A DNA stretch of 52,932 bases from Peptostreptococcus anaerobius VPI 4330 = DSM 2949 (GTDB lineage: Bacteria > Bacillota > Clostridia > Peptostreptococcales > Peptostreptococcaceae), in assembly GCF_000381525.1 (NCBI RefSeq), contig NZ_KB906615.1, positions 1 through 52,932 on the forward strand, written 5' to 3'. Made by a program: the position numbers and the translations under genes. Positions within the stretch are counted from its first letter, which is position 1. The number at the start of each line of letters is the position of its first letter. Below the pieces are notes generated by a model. The model saw only the letters and a program-made list of their open reading frames with translations, ran no database searches and had not been told where the DNA came from. Shown here piece after piece: positions 33,758 through 42,541 of the stretch.

Positions 33758-35753
33758 TATTATAAAAGAGATATTTAAGAAAGAAATTTTGGAGTTGGTG
33801 AGAGACAAGAAAAACCTATTCATGATGTTTATCTTACCCATACTTATGTACCCTCTGCTGACAGTTGGTATATCACAGGTTATGATGGCTAGTATAGACG
33901 ATATGGGAAAGCAGGAGATAAGACTCTTGATTGACGAAAGTGTAGACAAGGACCTGTACACTTACATAGAAAAAAGCAAGGATAGAAACAAGACAAGGTC
34001 CCAAGGCCAGATCAGTATCTACAAGAAGAGTACAGATGAAAAGTATATAAAAGAAAGTATAAAAAAGGAAGACTACGATATAGCCATAAAAAGAGAAGAA
34101 AACAATACTTATAAGGTATTTGTAGATACAAGGTCAGACAAGTCTAGTCTCTTAAAAGAAAGAGTTAATAAAATTCTTGATGACTACAAGGACACGAGAG
34201 TCAAGGCTAGTATAAAATCAGCTGGATTAGATCCTCAAAATACACTAAATCCAATATCTTATACAAATGAATCGGTGGCTGAATCACAAGAAGAAGCAAG
34301 CGGACTAATAGGAAGGATTATTCCTTTTATGCTCATAATGGGAATACTATCGGGTGCAGTATATCCAGCAGCTGATATGATAGCTGGAGAAAAAGAAAGA
34401 GGAACTTTGGAGACACTACTTACCATGCCGATTAAAAATATAGAGCTAATAGCGGGCAAGTACCTATCAGTAGCCTTTACTGCTATAATGTCTGCCCTGA
34501 TGAACCTAGTATCTATGGGTCTAACAAGCTATTACTTCTATATGACTGCCAGCAAGATGATGGACGGTATGCAGATGAAATTTGATATATACAAGATGAT
34601 AGTGCCGATAATTATAACACTGGTATCATTACTTATGTTCACGCTTGTTATATCAGCGATTAGTATGTGTGTGTGCTCATTTGCCAAAAACTACAAACAG
34701 GCCCAGGCTTATCTAACACCTCTTATGCTTGTGACTATGATACCAGCCTATGCAAGTATGATACCTATGCTAAAGCTAGACTCAACTACAGCCCTAATAC
34801 CGGTTGTAAATGTCGTGATGCTCCTAAAGGCTGTCTTCTTTATGGAGGTTAACACTAGACTAGCGGGATTTGTATTGCTATCAAATGTTGCCTATATAGC
34901 CATGGCCCTAGCAATACTTTCCAAGATATTCAAGTCTGAGAATATACTTTTCGGAAGCGGCGAGGGTATATCTATTTTAAATGCAAGACGAAATATCAAG
35001 CCAAAGTCTATGCCTAGTATAAATGATGGCATATTGATTTTTGCCCTTGAGTTTGTATATTTACTTACTCTAGGTTCCTATATACAGGTGAGCTATGGAA
35101 CGGTGGGCATACTACTTAGTCAGGTCATGATGCTGGGCATAGTAGTCCTATATTCATGGTATATAAGAGTGGACTTTAAAAAGGTCTATAGTCTTAACAA
35201 GATTGGACCTAAAAAAGCCCTGTATGGTGTCTTGATTTGGTTTGTCGCCTTTATTGCTATGGGGGCACTTTCTTTACTAATAATGAAACTTTCACCAAGT
35301 GCAAAAGAAATCGGTGAACAGTTGAATAAAGTTATATTTGGTGATAATATGGTCTTAAATATAATTGCAATAGCAGTAGCTCCAGCCATATGTGAAGAAG
35401 CAATTTTTAGAGGTTTTATTTTGTCTGCATTTTCCAATAAAAAATCAATAGACAAAAAGTACTCAGATGATCCTAGCCTAAGAGAGAGCAAGACATCTAT
35501 TATGGAAAGAGAAAGTAGCTTTGGGCTGTATAGGCTCTTAGATGGCGATAAGGCAGCTATAATCTTCTCTGGCCTGTTATTTGGTATATTACACGTATAC
35601 TGGTTCAAGATACCTACTACGGCCATACTAGGTATGTTTTTGGCTATTGGTGTCAAGAAGACAAACAGTATCGGAGCATCTGTTATAGGACATTTTTTAA
35701 ATAACTTGCTAGCCCTTATAGTGACTAGTATAGGACTAGGAATCATGTGGTAA
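33747..35753 (+). CDS. ABC permease (NatB-like) fused to a CPBP intramembrane protease
   Basis: 668 residues. The first ~400 resemble NatB/ABC-2 permeases: a first helix (LFMMFILPILMYPLLTVGIS), a large outside loop (~45-180), then helices with the AGEKERGTLETLLTMPI block. After a linker (~400-440) a second set of helices carries CPBP/Abi protease motifs: EEAIFRGF, FGILHVYWF and IGHFLNNLLA. These supply the paired Glu and two His expected of an active site. CPBP domains cut membrane proteins or confer bacteriocin immunity. Permease-CPBP fusions are known in Clostridia. The start overlaps the ATPase gene. Confidence 0.88.
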   Translation: MRFNIIKEIFKKEILELVRDKKNLFMMFILPILMYPLLTVGISQVMMASIDDMGKQEIRLLIDESVDKDLYTYIEKSKDRNKTRSQGQISIYKKSTDEKYIKESIKKEDYDIAIKREENNTYKVFVDTRSDKSSLLKERVNKILDDYKDTRVKASIKSAGLDPQNTLNPISYTNESVAESQEEASGLIGRIIPFMLIMGILSGAVYPAADMIAGEKERGTLETLLTMPIKNIELIAGKYLSVAFTAIMSALMNLVSMGLTSYYFYMTASKMMDGMQMKFDIYKMIVPIIITLVSLLMFTLVISAISMCVCSFAKNYKQAQAYLTPLMLVTMIPAYASMIPMLKLDSTTALIPVVNVVMLLKAVFFMEVNTRLAGFVLLSNVAYIAMALAILSKIFKSENILFGSGEGISILNARRNIKPKSMPSINDGILIFALEFVYLLTLGSYIQVSYGTVGILLSQVMMLGIVVLYSWYIRVDFKKVYSLNKIGPKKALYGVLIWFVAFIAMGALSLLIMKLSPSAKEIGEQLNKVIFGDNMVLNIIAIAVAPAICEEAIFRGFILSAFSNKKSIDKKYSDDPSLRESKTSIMERESSFGLYRLLDGDKAAIIFSGLLFGILHVYWFKIPTTAILGMFLAIGVKKTNSIGASVIGHFLNNLLALIVTSIGLGIMW

Positions 35754-35788
35754 GGGACTTGGCATATATATTTTTATAGGAGGAAACT

Positions 35789-36955
35789 ATGTATAATTTT
35801 AATCTACAGATACCCACAAAAATACATTTTGGTAAAGGAATGGTTGTAAATCTAGGTAAGGATATACTTGAATACAGTGACAAGGTATTGTTGGTCTACG
35901 GTGGTGGGTCAATTAAGAAGAACGGCATATACAAGGATGTAACTGATGAATTGATAAAAAATAAGATAGAATGGGTTGAGCTAGCTGATGTTGATCCAAA
36001 CCCAAGAATAGAATCAGTAAGAGAGGGGATAAAACTCTGCAGACAGCACGACCTAGGTGGAGTACTAGCAGTCGGAGGCGGTTCATCAATCGACTGTGCC
36101 AAGGTCATAGCTGCAGGTGTCAAGTATGACAAGGATCCATGGGATTTGGTTGTAGACAAGAAACTTATGAAGGATGCCCTACCAATATTTTCAGTCCTAA
36201 CTTTGGCGGCGACTGGTTCTGAAATGGACCCCAATGCAGTAATATCTGATATGGCAACAAACCAAAAGTTAGGAACAGGTGCAGCATGTACAGTACCTAA
36301 GGTATCAATCTTGGATCCTGAGTATACGTATTCAGTTCCAGTCAAGCACACAGCAGCAGGGGTAGCGGATATTATGAGTCATACATTTGAAAACTACTTT
36401 AATACCAATGATGCATATATGCAGGCTAGGATGGCAGAGGCTATACTTAAAACTTGTATTCATTATGGCCCTATAGCCCTAGCTCAACCAGAAAACTACG
36501 ATGCAAGAGCCAATCTTATGTGGGCATCTACTTGGGCTATCAATGGACTACTTGCCCAGGGTGCGAGCCATGCATGGTCAGTCCATCCAATGGAGCATGA
36601 ACTGTCAGCCTTTTATGATGTGACTCATGGAGAGGGCCTTGCAGTCCTAACACCAGCTTGGATGAGGTATGTGTTAAACGAGGACAACATAGATAGGTTT
36701 GTAGAGTATGGCGTAAATGTATGGGGCATAGACAAAAACCTAGACAAGCTTCAAATAGCTAATATGGCAATAGACCTTACTGAAGACTTCTTTGCAAATA
36801 AAATGAATATACCTATGAGTCTTAGCAAGCTAGGTATAGGTAGGGAAAATTTTGAGAAGATGTCTGTCAAAGCTATGAAGGGTAAGGACTCTATAAAGGG
36901 AATGGTGGAACTAAGACCGGAAGATGTAGTGAAAATATATGAGATGTGTCTATAG
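35789..36955 (+). CDS. Iron-containing alcohol dehydrogenase (YqhD/BdhA type)
   Basis: 388 residues. The N-terminal YNFNLQIPTKIHFGKGM is typical of butanol-dehydrogenase-like enzymes. The NAD(P) region has GGGSSIDCAKVIAAG. Metal ligands lie in AGVADIMSHTFE (Asp, His) and SHAWSVHPMEHELSAFYDVTHGEGLA (core HPMEHELSAFYDVTHGEG). It reduces aldehydes to alcohols, mainly with NADPH in YqhD-like members. The Asp or Gly that decides NAD versus NADP was not checked. TAGGAGG precedes the ATG. Terminated alone. Confidence 0.92.
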   Translation: MYNFNLQIPTKIHFGKGMVVNLGKDILEYSDKVLLVYGGGSIKKNGIYKDVTDELIKNKIEWVELADVDPNPRIESVREGIKLCRQHDLGGVLAVGGGSSIDCAKVIAAGVKYDKDPWDLVVDKKLMKDALPIFSVLTLAATGSEMDPNAVISDMATNQKLGTGAACTVPKVSILDPEYTYSVPVKHTAAGVADIMSHTFENYFNTNDAYMQARMAEAILKTCIHYGPIALAQPENYDARANLMWASTWAINGLLAQGASHAWSVHPMEHELSAFYDVTHGEGLAVLTPAWMRYVLNEDNIDRFVEYGVNVWGIDKNLDKLQIANMAIDLTEDFFANKMNIPMSLSKLGIGRENFEKMSVKAMKGKDSIKGMVELRPEDVVKIYEMCL

Positions 36956-36997
36956 GATTTTGTATTAAATTAAAGTAAAGAATTGCAAAGCGATCAT

Positions 36998-37035
36998 AAA
37001 AAGGCTGTTTACATAAATGTAAATGGCCTTTTTAG
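36998..37035 (+). terminator. Rho-independent terminator
   Basis: AAAAAGGC pairs with GCCTTTTT, enclosing TTTACAT / ATGTAAA (36998-37033). Confidence 0.88.
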
Positions 37036-37107
37036 CTAGTAAATATAGGTAAAAAGAGTGTATTGACTAGTAGTATAATATTATATCTATTATTTTCCAA
37101 AAACACC

Positions 37108-37165
37108 TTGACATAATTCTCTTTAAACTGTATTATTGTATTAAAGAGTTAGTACAATAATACAG
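37108..37165 (+). promoter_or_regulatory. Promoter overlapped by a GntR operator
   Basis: Perfect TTGACA (37108-37113), a 17-bp spacer and TATTAT (37131-37136). A 13-bp perfect inverted repeat CTGTATTATTGTA / TACAATAATACAG (37128-37140 and 37153-37165, 12-bp spacer) covers the -10 and the start of transcription. This is a strong candidate for the binding site of the GntR protein encoded next. Confidence 0.8.
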
Positions 37166-37197
37166 TAATACAAAAGTAAATTTAAAGGAGGAAGGAC

Positions 37198-37578
37198 ATG
37201 GCATACGTTTTTGATAATAACGTGCCCTTGTACCTACAGGTTATAGATATAATTAAAAAGAAAATTATATCTGGTGATTACCAGCCTGGTGACCAGCTAG
37301 AGTCAGTTAGGTACTTGGCAGGGGAGTTTGAAATCAACCCCAACACTATCCAAAGAGCACTTTCAGAATTAGAAAACCAGAGACTCCTGTTCTCTCAAAG
37401 GACCAGGGGAAGATACGTAACAGAGGATACAAATCTAATTAAAGAGGAGAGGTTCAAGATGAGTCAGGTATTGATAGAGGAGTCGATAAAGGCATTGTAT
37501 GATCTAGGATTTACCAATGAGGATATACTAGATGCTTACAAAAAAGTTTTGTTCAAGGAGGGTAAAGATGTCAATTAA
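37198..37578 (+). CDS. GntR-family regulator (YtrA subfamily)
   Basis: 126 residues, the short YtrA form. The winged helix-turn-helix spans ~10-75, with PLYLQVIDIIKKKIISGDYQ at the start and LAGEFEINPNTIQRALSELE as the recognition part, then RTRGRYVTED. A short C-terminal helical segment ends the protein. YtrA-type regulators repress neighbouring ABC genes; here an ATPase and a permease follow with overlaps of 11 bp and 7 bp. Together with the operator on its own promoter, this suggests self-repression of the three-gene operon. The inducer is unknown. Confidence 0.9.
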   Translation: MAYVFDNNVPLYLQVIDIIKKKIISGDYQPGDQLESVRYLAGEFEINPNTIQRALSELENQRLLFSQRTRGRYVTEDTNLIKEERFKMSQVLIEESIKALYDLGFTNEDILDAYKKVLFKEGKDVN

Positions 37579-38296
37579 TAGAGTAGAAGTTATGAGTGAA
37601 AATACAGTTCTGTCTGTAGACCAGGTTAGAAAATCATACGGTAAAAAGAGTGTATTAAAGGGGATGACATTTGAAATAGAAAAGGGCAAGATTGTCGGTT
37701 TCCTAGGGCCAAATGGATGTGGTAAAACTACACTAGTAAAATTAATAAACGGTCTTATACCAATAACATCAGGTGAAATAAGGGTATGTGGCTACGACAT
37801 TGGTAAAGAAACAAAGGCCAGGATATCATACTTACCTGAGAGAACCTACCTTAATAATTGGATGAAGGTAAAGGATATATTAGAGTTTTTTGATGATGTA
37901 TACGAAGACTTTGACAAGGACAAGGCAGAGCAGATGCTCTTTGATATGAATATCAAGTTAGGTGACAAACTAAAGACTATGTCAAAGGGTACAAAAGAAA
38001 AGGTCCAGCTAGTTCTTGTGATGTCAAGGGATGCAGACCTATATATCTTGGATGAACCGATAGCAGGAGTAGACCCAGCTGCGAGGAGCTATATCATGAA
38101 GACTATACTTACAAACCTACCAGAGGAATCAAGTCTCTTGATAGTTACCCACTTGATTAGCGATATTGAAACTATATGTGATGAGATAATATTTGTAAAT
38201 GAGGGTAGGGTGCTTATGCATGAGGAGACAGAGTACCTTAGGGAGAAATACAATAAATCTATAGACGCTATTTTTAGGGAGGAATTCAGATGTTAG
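37568..38296 (+). CDS. ABC transporter ATP-binding protein (YtrB-like)
   Basis: About 242 residues. Walker A is GPNGCGKTT, the signature is KTMSKGTKEKVQL (degenerate SKGTK in place of SGGQ), Walker B is LYILDEPIAGVD, and the H-loop is IVTHLISDIE. Start: the ATG at 37568 has AAGGAGGG upstream and overlaps the end of gntR by 11 bp; a second in-frame ATG at 37592 is possible. It works with the permease encoded next, in an operon controlled by GntR. Confidence 0.88.
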   Translation: MSINRVEVMSENTVLSVDQVRKSYGKKSVLKGMTFEIEKGKIVGFLGPNGCGKTTLVKLINGLIPITSGEIRVCGYDIGKETKARISYLPERTYLNNWMKVKDILEFFDDVYEDFDKDKAEQMLFDMNIKLGDKLKTMSKGTKEKVQLVLVMSRDADLYILDEPIAGVDPAARSYIMKTILTNLPEESSLLIVTHLISDIETICDEIIFVNEGRVLMHEETEYLREKYNKSIDAIFREEFRC

Positions 38297-39138
38297 GTAA
38301 ATTGATGAAATATGAGATGAAATCTATTTATAAGTACTTTTTAACTTTGTACGCAATAATTATTATAGGGGCTATAATGTCTCTTACAACTGCACGTACT
38401 CAAGTAGCAATACTTGAAAAAATAGGTATAGGATCTTTTGTAGCTTGTTTTGTAGCTTGTATAGCCTTGGGTGTTGTCCAGTTTATATTTACTATCACTA
38501 GGTTTAATACATCATTGCTTGGAGATGAAGGTTATCTTATGTTTACAATACCTACATCAACTCATACAGTTATTTGGTCAAAGGCTCTTGTCCTATTGAT
38601 ATTTAATATACTATCAACTATTGTAGTTGCTGGTGCTTTTGTAATGATCTTCCTTGTTAGTACCACAGTTTCTGCTAACAAGATAGATCCAAAGGGAATA
38701 GAATTTATACATAATGTATTTAAGTATCCTGGTGTATACCTTGGAATAATAGTGACTATAGTGTCAGTGCTTGTATCCATAATTGACATGATTTTCCTAA
38801 TATACGCATCATTGTCATTTGGTCAGCTACCAGGCTTAAAGAAGCATAAAAATATATTCGCTTTTGCATTTTTTATAGTATTCAATACGGCATCTACATA
38901 CCTTTACACTGTGATTAGTAAAGACAGTACACAAGCCTTGATAGACAAATTTGAAACAGCATCAGCACAAAACATTGATGCATCTGCCACTACTGCACAG
39001 ATGGGAGAAAGAGTGGGGCTAGTAGTAGATTTTATAAGTAAGTTACAGGTAGGATTTATAGTATCTACTGTGATAGAAATAGCAGTATTATATGCTATAA
39101 CATACTATATACTCAACAGAAAGCTAAACTTAGACTAG
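38290..39138 (+). CDS. ABC-2 type permease subunit
   Basis: 282 residues with about six membrane helices (18-36, 48-72, 106-130, 150-180, 190-210 and 255-275). The motif LLGDEGYLMFTIPTSTHTVI (core GDEGYLMFTIP) is typical of ABC permeases partnered with YtrB-like ATPases in Clostridia. It should export an unknown substrate, perhaps a lipid or antimicrobial peptide. GGAGG precedes the ATG, which overlaps the ATPase stop by 7 bp. It is the last gene of the operon. Confidence 0.82.
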   Translation: MLGKLMKYEMKSIYKYFLTLYAIIIIGAIMSLTTARTQVAILEKIGIGSFVACFVACIALGVVQFIFTITRFNTSLLGDEGYLMFTIPTSTHTVIWSKALVLLIFNILSTIVVAGAFVMIFLVSTTVSANKIDPKGIEFIHNVFKYPGVYLGIIVTIVSVLVSIIDMIFLIYASLSFGQLPGLKKHKNIFAFAFFIVFNTASTYLYTVISKDSTQALIDKFETASAQNIDASATTAQMGERVGLVVDFISKLQVGFIVSTVIEIAVLYAITYYILNRKLNLD

Positions 39139-39209
39139 TTTGTGGGGGAGTCAATCCTTTACAAAAACTAAAAAACTTTACTAATACTTAAATATTTTCG
39201 TGAAATAGC

Positions 39210-39238
39210 TTGATTTTATGTGTATCTTGTTATATACT
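39210..39238 (+). promoter_or_regulatory. Promoter of the lysine-riboswitch transcript
   Basis: TTGATT (39210-39215), a 17-bp spacer and TATACT (39233-39238). The predicted start near 39246 lies just before the riboswitch. Confidence 0.75.
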
Positions 39239-39254
39239 AGTAATTGTAAATTAA

Positions 39255-39465
39255 TAGAAGGTAGAGGCGCGGGTCTTAAGAGTAACTGGAGCAAGGGTTA
39301 AAGCATCCCCAGTGAAAGGATTATCCGCCGAAGCGTAAGATTTGCTTTAGGGTCTTATTGCTGGGTGTACATATAATATGTGTGCAACTGTCACGGGAAA
39401 CTGTGTTGAGCTATCATTTGAGTATGTATTTATAATGCCTCGGATTAGCTCCGAGGTATTTTTAT
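39255..39465 (+). ncRNA. Lysine riboswitch (L box) with terminator
   Basis: The order of conserved blocks matches the L box: GTAGAGGCGCGGG, then TTAAGAGTAACTGGAG, then a stem, CCGCCGAAGCG, GCTGGGTGTAC, ACTGTCACGGGAAACTGTG and the closing GAGCTATC. P1 pairs GGTAG with CTATC. A terminator stem ATGCCTCGG / CCGAGGTAT (39435-39459) with Ts follows. Lysine should stabilise the aptamer and favour termination. It lies upstream of an NhaC-family transporter gene, a pairing known from Firmicutes and read as lysine uptake. Confidence 0.93.
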
Positions 39466-39554
39466 ATGCTCATGATATTAGGCCCTCTGTTTATGAGAGC
39501 CACCATGGCTTTTTATTAATTACCATTAATTAAAAGAATATAAGGAGGTTCTAA

Positions 39555-41315
39555 ATGAACAGGAGAAGTTTTAAGGTCTTCATGACCACAATCGCAATTT
39601 TATTTATGACAATAGCACCCGCTTTTGCAGCAGACATCGATTCTATAGCAAAGGCAAATGCAGGTAAATTAGGTATAATAACTATAATACCGCCACTACT
39701 AGCCATAGTGCTTGCATTCATTACAAAGAATGTTGTTATATCCCTATTTTTAGGTGTATTATCCGGATCTTTTATCCTACAGATGGTAAAGGGAGAAAGC
39801 ATAATAGCTGCTATACCACTATCTTTTCTAGATTTCATATCTAGGGCACTTGCATCACTTGCTGACCCGTGGAATGCTGGTATCATCATGCAGGTTATGT
39901 GTATAGGTGGTGTAATCAACCTAGTAGGTAAGATGGGTGGAGCAAAGGCCATAGCTGAAGCCCTTGCTGATAAGGCAAAGTCTACTAGGGGAGCCCAGTT
40001 GATATCTTTACTACTTGGTATATTTGTATTCTTTGATGACTATGCCAACTCACTAATAGTAGGACCTATAATGAGGCCGGTATTTGACAAGATGAACATA
40101 TCAAGACAGAAGCTGGCATTCGTTATAGATGCTACTGCAGCACCAATAGCTGGTCTTGCAATCATATCAACTTGGATAGGACTTGAAGTTGGTCTAATCC
40201 ACGATGCATTCAAATCAATAAATGTTAATGTTGATGCATTTGGAGTATTCCTTAGTACAATACCATTTAGACTATATAATATATTAATTCTAGTATTCAT
40301 AGTCCTAAGTGCTGTCATGGTAAGGGAATTCGGACCTATGAGAAAGGCTGAATATATAGCAAAGAGAAGTCTTGTAAAGACCGATGACCTAGACCAGGGT
40401 GTTGAAGAATTAGACGATATGGCACCAAAGGAAGGTATAGAATTAAATGTATGGAATGCAATTATACCTATTGGTTTATTGATAGTATCATCTCTAGTAG
40501 CCTTCTACTATAGTGGTTATTCTGCTATCATGGCAGGTGAGGATAAGGAACTTATCAAGAGTGTATCTGAGAGCATGTTCTCTTTCTCATCTATCAAGGA
40601 CTGTTATTCAGCATCTGACGCATCAGTTGCACTATTCCAGTCAGCCCTATTCTCATCGATAGTTGCTATGATAATGGCAAAGATAAAGAAGATATACACA
40701 TTATCAGAATCAATCGAAGTATGGATAGATGGTATGAAGACTCTTATGATCACAGGTGTTATCCTAGTGCTTGCATGGTCACTATCTTCAGTAATCAAGG
40801 AAGTTGGTACTGCTAAGTTTATGATTAACTACCTATCAGGTACTTTACCACCATTCTTACTACCAAGTATAATATTTGGATTAGGTGCTGTGATATCATT
40901 CTCAACAGGTACAGCATATGGTACTATGGGTATATTGATGCCTCTTGCTATACCACTAGCTCACTCAATCAATCCAGATATGGCATATGTAATAGTATCT
41001 ACTTCAGCAGTTCTTACAGGAGCAATATTTGGTGACCACTGTTCACCAATATCAGATACAACTATCCTTTCATCAATGGGAGCTGGTTGTAACCATATAG
41101 ACCACGTTAAGACTCAGATGCCTTACTCAATTTTCACTGCAGTAGTGACAGTTGTAGCTGGTTATATACCTGCAGGTATGGGAGTTCCAGCCTATATTGT
41201 ATTACCAGTAGCTATAGTAATTATGGCGCTTGGTATTAGGTTTGTAGGTAAGAGAACTGACATAGACGATAAGGAATTTGAAGCTAAGCTGGCTAAGGAA
41301 GGATATAACTTCTAA
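39555..41315 (+). CDS. NhaC-family transporter under lysine control
   Basis: 586 residues. An N-terminal membrane segment (~1-25) looks like a signal or first helix, followed by about 12 helices. The family blocks are FFDDYANSLIVGPIMRPVFD, STWIGLEVGLIHD, SFSTGTAYGTMGILMPLAIP and GAIFGDHCSPISDTT. NhaC proteins are Na+/H+ antiporters, but members behind a lysine riboswitch are proposed lysine transporters, which I prefer here. AAGGAGG precedes the ATG. A terminator follows. Confidence 0.9.
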   Translation: MNRRSFKVFMTTIAILFMTIAPAFAADIDSIAKANAGKLGIITIIPPLLAIVLAFITKNVVISLFLGVLSGSFILQMVKGESIIAAIPLSFLDFISRALASLADPWNAGIIMQVMCIGGVINLVGKMGGAKAIAEALADKAKSTRGAQLISLLLGIFVFFDDYANSLIVGPIMRPVFDKMNISRQKLAFVIDATAAPIAGLAIISTWIGLEVGLIHDAFKSINVNVDAFGVFLSTIPFRLYNILILVFIVLSAVMVREFGPMRKAEYIAKRSLVKTDDLDQGVEELDDMAPKEGIELNVWNAIIPIGLLIVSSLVAFYYSGYSAIMAGEDKELIKSVSESMFSFSSIKDCYSASDASVALFQSALFSSIVAMIMAKIKKIYTLSESIEVWIDGMKTLMITGVILVLAWSLSSVIKEVGTAKFMINYLSGTLPPFLLPSIIFGLGAVISFSTGTAYGTMGILMPLAIPLAHSINPDMAYVIVSTSAVLTGAIFGDHCSPISDTTILSSMGAGCNHIDHVKTQMPYSIFTAVVTVVAGYIPAGMGVPAYIVLPVAIVIMALGIRFVGKRTDIDDKEFEAKLAKEGYNF

Positions 41316-41343
41316 TATTTAAATATAATTCGATATATTTTTA

Positions 41344-41380
41344 GACACTCATGATATTTTAATCTTGGGTGTCTTTTTTT
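41344..41380 (+). terminator. Rho-independent terminator
   Basis: GACACTCA pairs with TGGGTGTC (one G-U) across a 14-nt loop, followed by seven Ts. Confidence 0.85.
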
Positions 41381-41489
41381 ATAAATTGTGATTAATACAT
41401 TAATTAAAGGGTATATACATAATAAGAAAAATTATTAATTGGATTTAAATTATAGTTTTTAGTTCTCTTAATAAGTAAGGAGGAATCAC

Positions 41490-41726
41490 ATGATTTGGTC
41501 AATAATAGTAGGAGCAATCATCGGTGCAATAGCAGGTGCAATAACTAAGGAAGGTAAGTCTATGGGATTTATAGCTAATATAATAGCTGGTCTTGTAGGT
41601 TCTTCAGTAGGTCAGTCAGTATTTGGACACTGGGGTCCTAGTCTTGCAGGTATGGCATTGGTACCATCTATATTGGGTGCAGTAATTGTCGTAGCTGTAG
41701 TATCATTCTTTATGAAAAGATTATAG
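41490..41726 (+). CDS. GlsB/YeaQ/YmgE-family small membrane protein
   Basis: 78 residues with three glycine-rich helices (about 3-20, 26-46 and 52-73), as in transglycosylase-associated/GlsB stress proteins: IIVGAIIGAIAGAITK, GFIANIIAGLVGSSVGQ and ILGAVIVVAVVSFF. The first residues MIW and the GxxxG spacing are characteristic. The function is unclear; some relatives respond to envelope stress. AGGAGG precedes the ATG. Confidence 0.85.
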   Translation: MIWSIIVGAIIGAIAGAITKEGKSMGFIANIIAGLVGSSVGQSVFGHWGPSLAGMALVPSILGAVIVVAVVSFFMKRL

Positions 41727-41791
41727 AAGTATTTAATGCCAATGACTTCTATAAATAAGGGCATGTTAAGTAACATAGAACAATTAGATAT

Positions 41792-41835
41792 AATAAAAGC
41801 CTTCCAAGTGCATAAGCATAAGGAAGGCTTTTATT
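41792..41835. terminator. Bidirectional terminator between glsB-like gene and lexA
   Basis: AATAAAAGCCTTCC pairs with GGAAGGCTTTTATT around a ~15-nt loop. A on one side and T on the other make it usable from both strands. It touches the lexA stop codon (41834). Confidence 0.88.
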
Positions 41836-42469
41836 ATATAACCCTGAAAACTCCGCTCACAAGACCTAATATAGATACTTGGCTAGTATCGAATATCATA
41901 GGTTGGTAGTCAGGATTTTCTGGCTTTAGTATTATTTTATTGTCTCTTCTTTCTAATGTTTTCACTGTAGATGTATCACCATCTATAAGAGCTGCGACCA
42001 TTTTTCCATTTGACGGATTCTTGTTTGATGGGTCTATTATTATATAATCTCCATCCAAAATACCTGCATTTAGCATGCTGTCACCCTTTACTTTTAGCAT
42101 AAATGAGCTACCATTCTTGACATATGATGATGGAAGTGCTATATACTCTTCAATATTTTCTTCTGCTAGGATAGGGCTACCAGCAGCTATTTGCCCTACA
42201 AGTGGCAGTCTTAGAACCTCATCATTGTAGTTTAAGGAAGAAGATTCCGTATCCCTATCTAATATTTCTATTGCCCTAGGTTTAGTAGGGTCCTTTCTAA
42301 TATAGTTGTGCATTTCCAGTCTCTTTATAATGGCAAATACTGTAGATGTAGACTTGATATCTAATTTTTTACAGATTTCCCTTACAGATGGTGGGTAGCC
42401 ATACCTTGATGAATGGTCTTTCAAATAGGCTAGAACATCTATATCTTTTTGTTTTAATTCTTCGTACAT
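41834..42469 (-). CDS. lexA: LexA repressor
   Basis: 211 residues. The N-terminal winged helix (~1-65) begins KQKDIDVLAYLKDHSSRYGY and includes PPSVREICKKLDIKSTSTVF. The self-cleavage site is the Ala-Gly in GQIAAGSPI (~residue 88). The S24 domain has KVKGDSMLNAGI (Ser) and STVKTLERR (Lys). It represses SOS genes and cleaves itself when RecA filaments form. A consensus box overlaps its own -35, indicating autorepression. It is upstream of nothing on the same strand except the terminator. Confidence 0.96.
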   Translation of the reverse strand: MYEELKQKDIDVLAYLKDHSSRYGYPPSVREICKKLDIKSTSTVFAIIKRLEMHNYIRKDPTKPRAIEILDRDTESSSLNYNDEVLRLPLVGQIAAGSPILAEENIEEYIALPSSYVKNGSSFMLKVKGDSMLNAGILDGDYIIIDPSNKNPSNGKMVAALIDGDTSTVKTLERRDNKIILKPENPDYQPMIFDTSQVSILGLVSGVFRVI

Positions 42470-42497
42470 ATATTAACCTCCATAAGCATATAAAAAA

Positions 42498-42526
42498 ATT
42501 ATAACATATTGAGAACATGTGTTCAA
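42498..42526 (-). promoter_or_regulatory. lexA promoter with SOS box
   Basis: Reverse strand TTGAAC (42526-42521), a 17-bp spacer and TATAAT (42503-42498). The LexA box GAACATGTGTTC (42513-42524) overlaps the -35 and matches the Firmicute GAAC-N4-GTTC form. Confidence 0.92.
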
Positions 42527-42541
42527 GTAAATAGGAGAAAC

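Noticed and set aside
37059-37090. Second promoter (TTGACT ... TATAAT) before gntR
   Set aside because: The two boxes are only about 6 bp apart and cannot form a sigma-A promoter.
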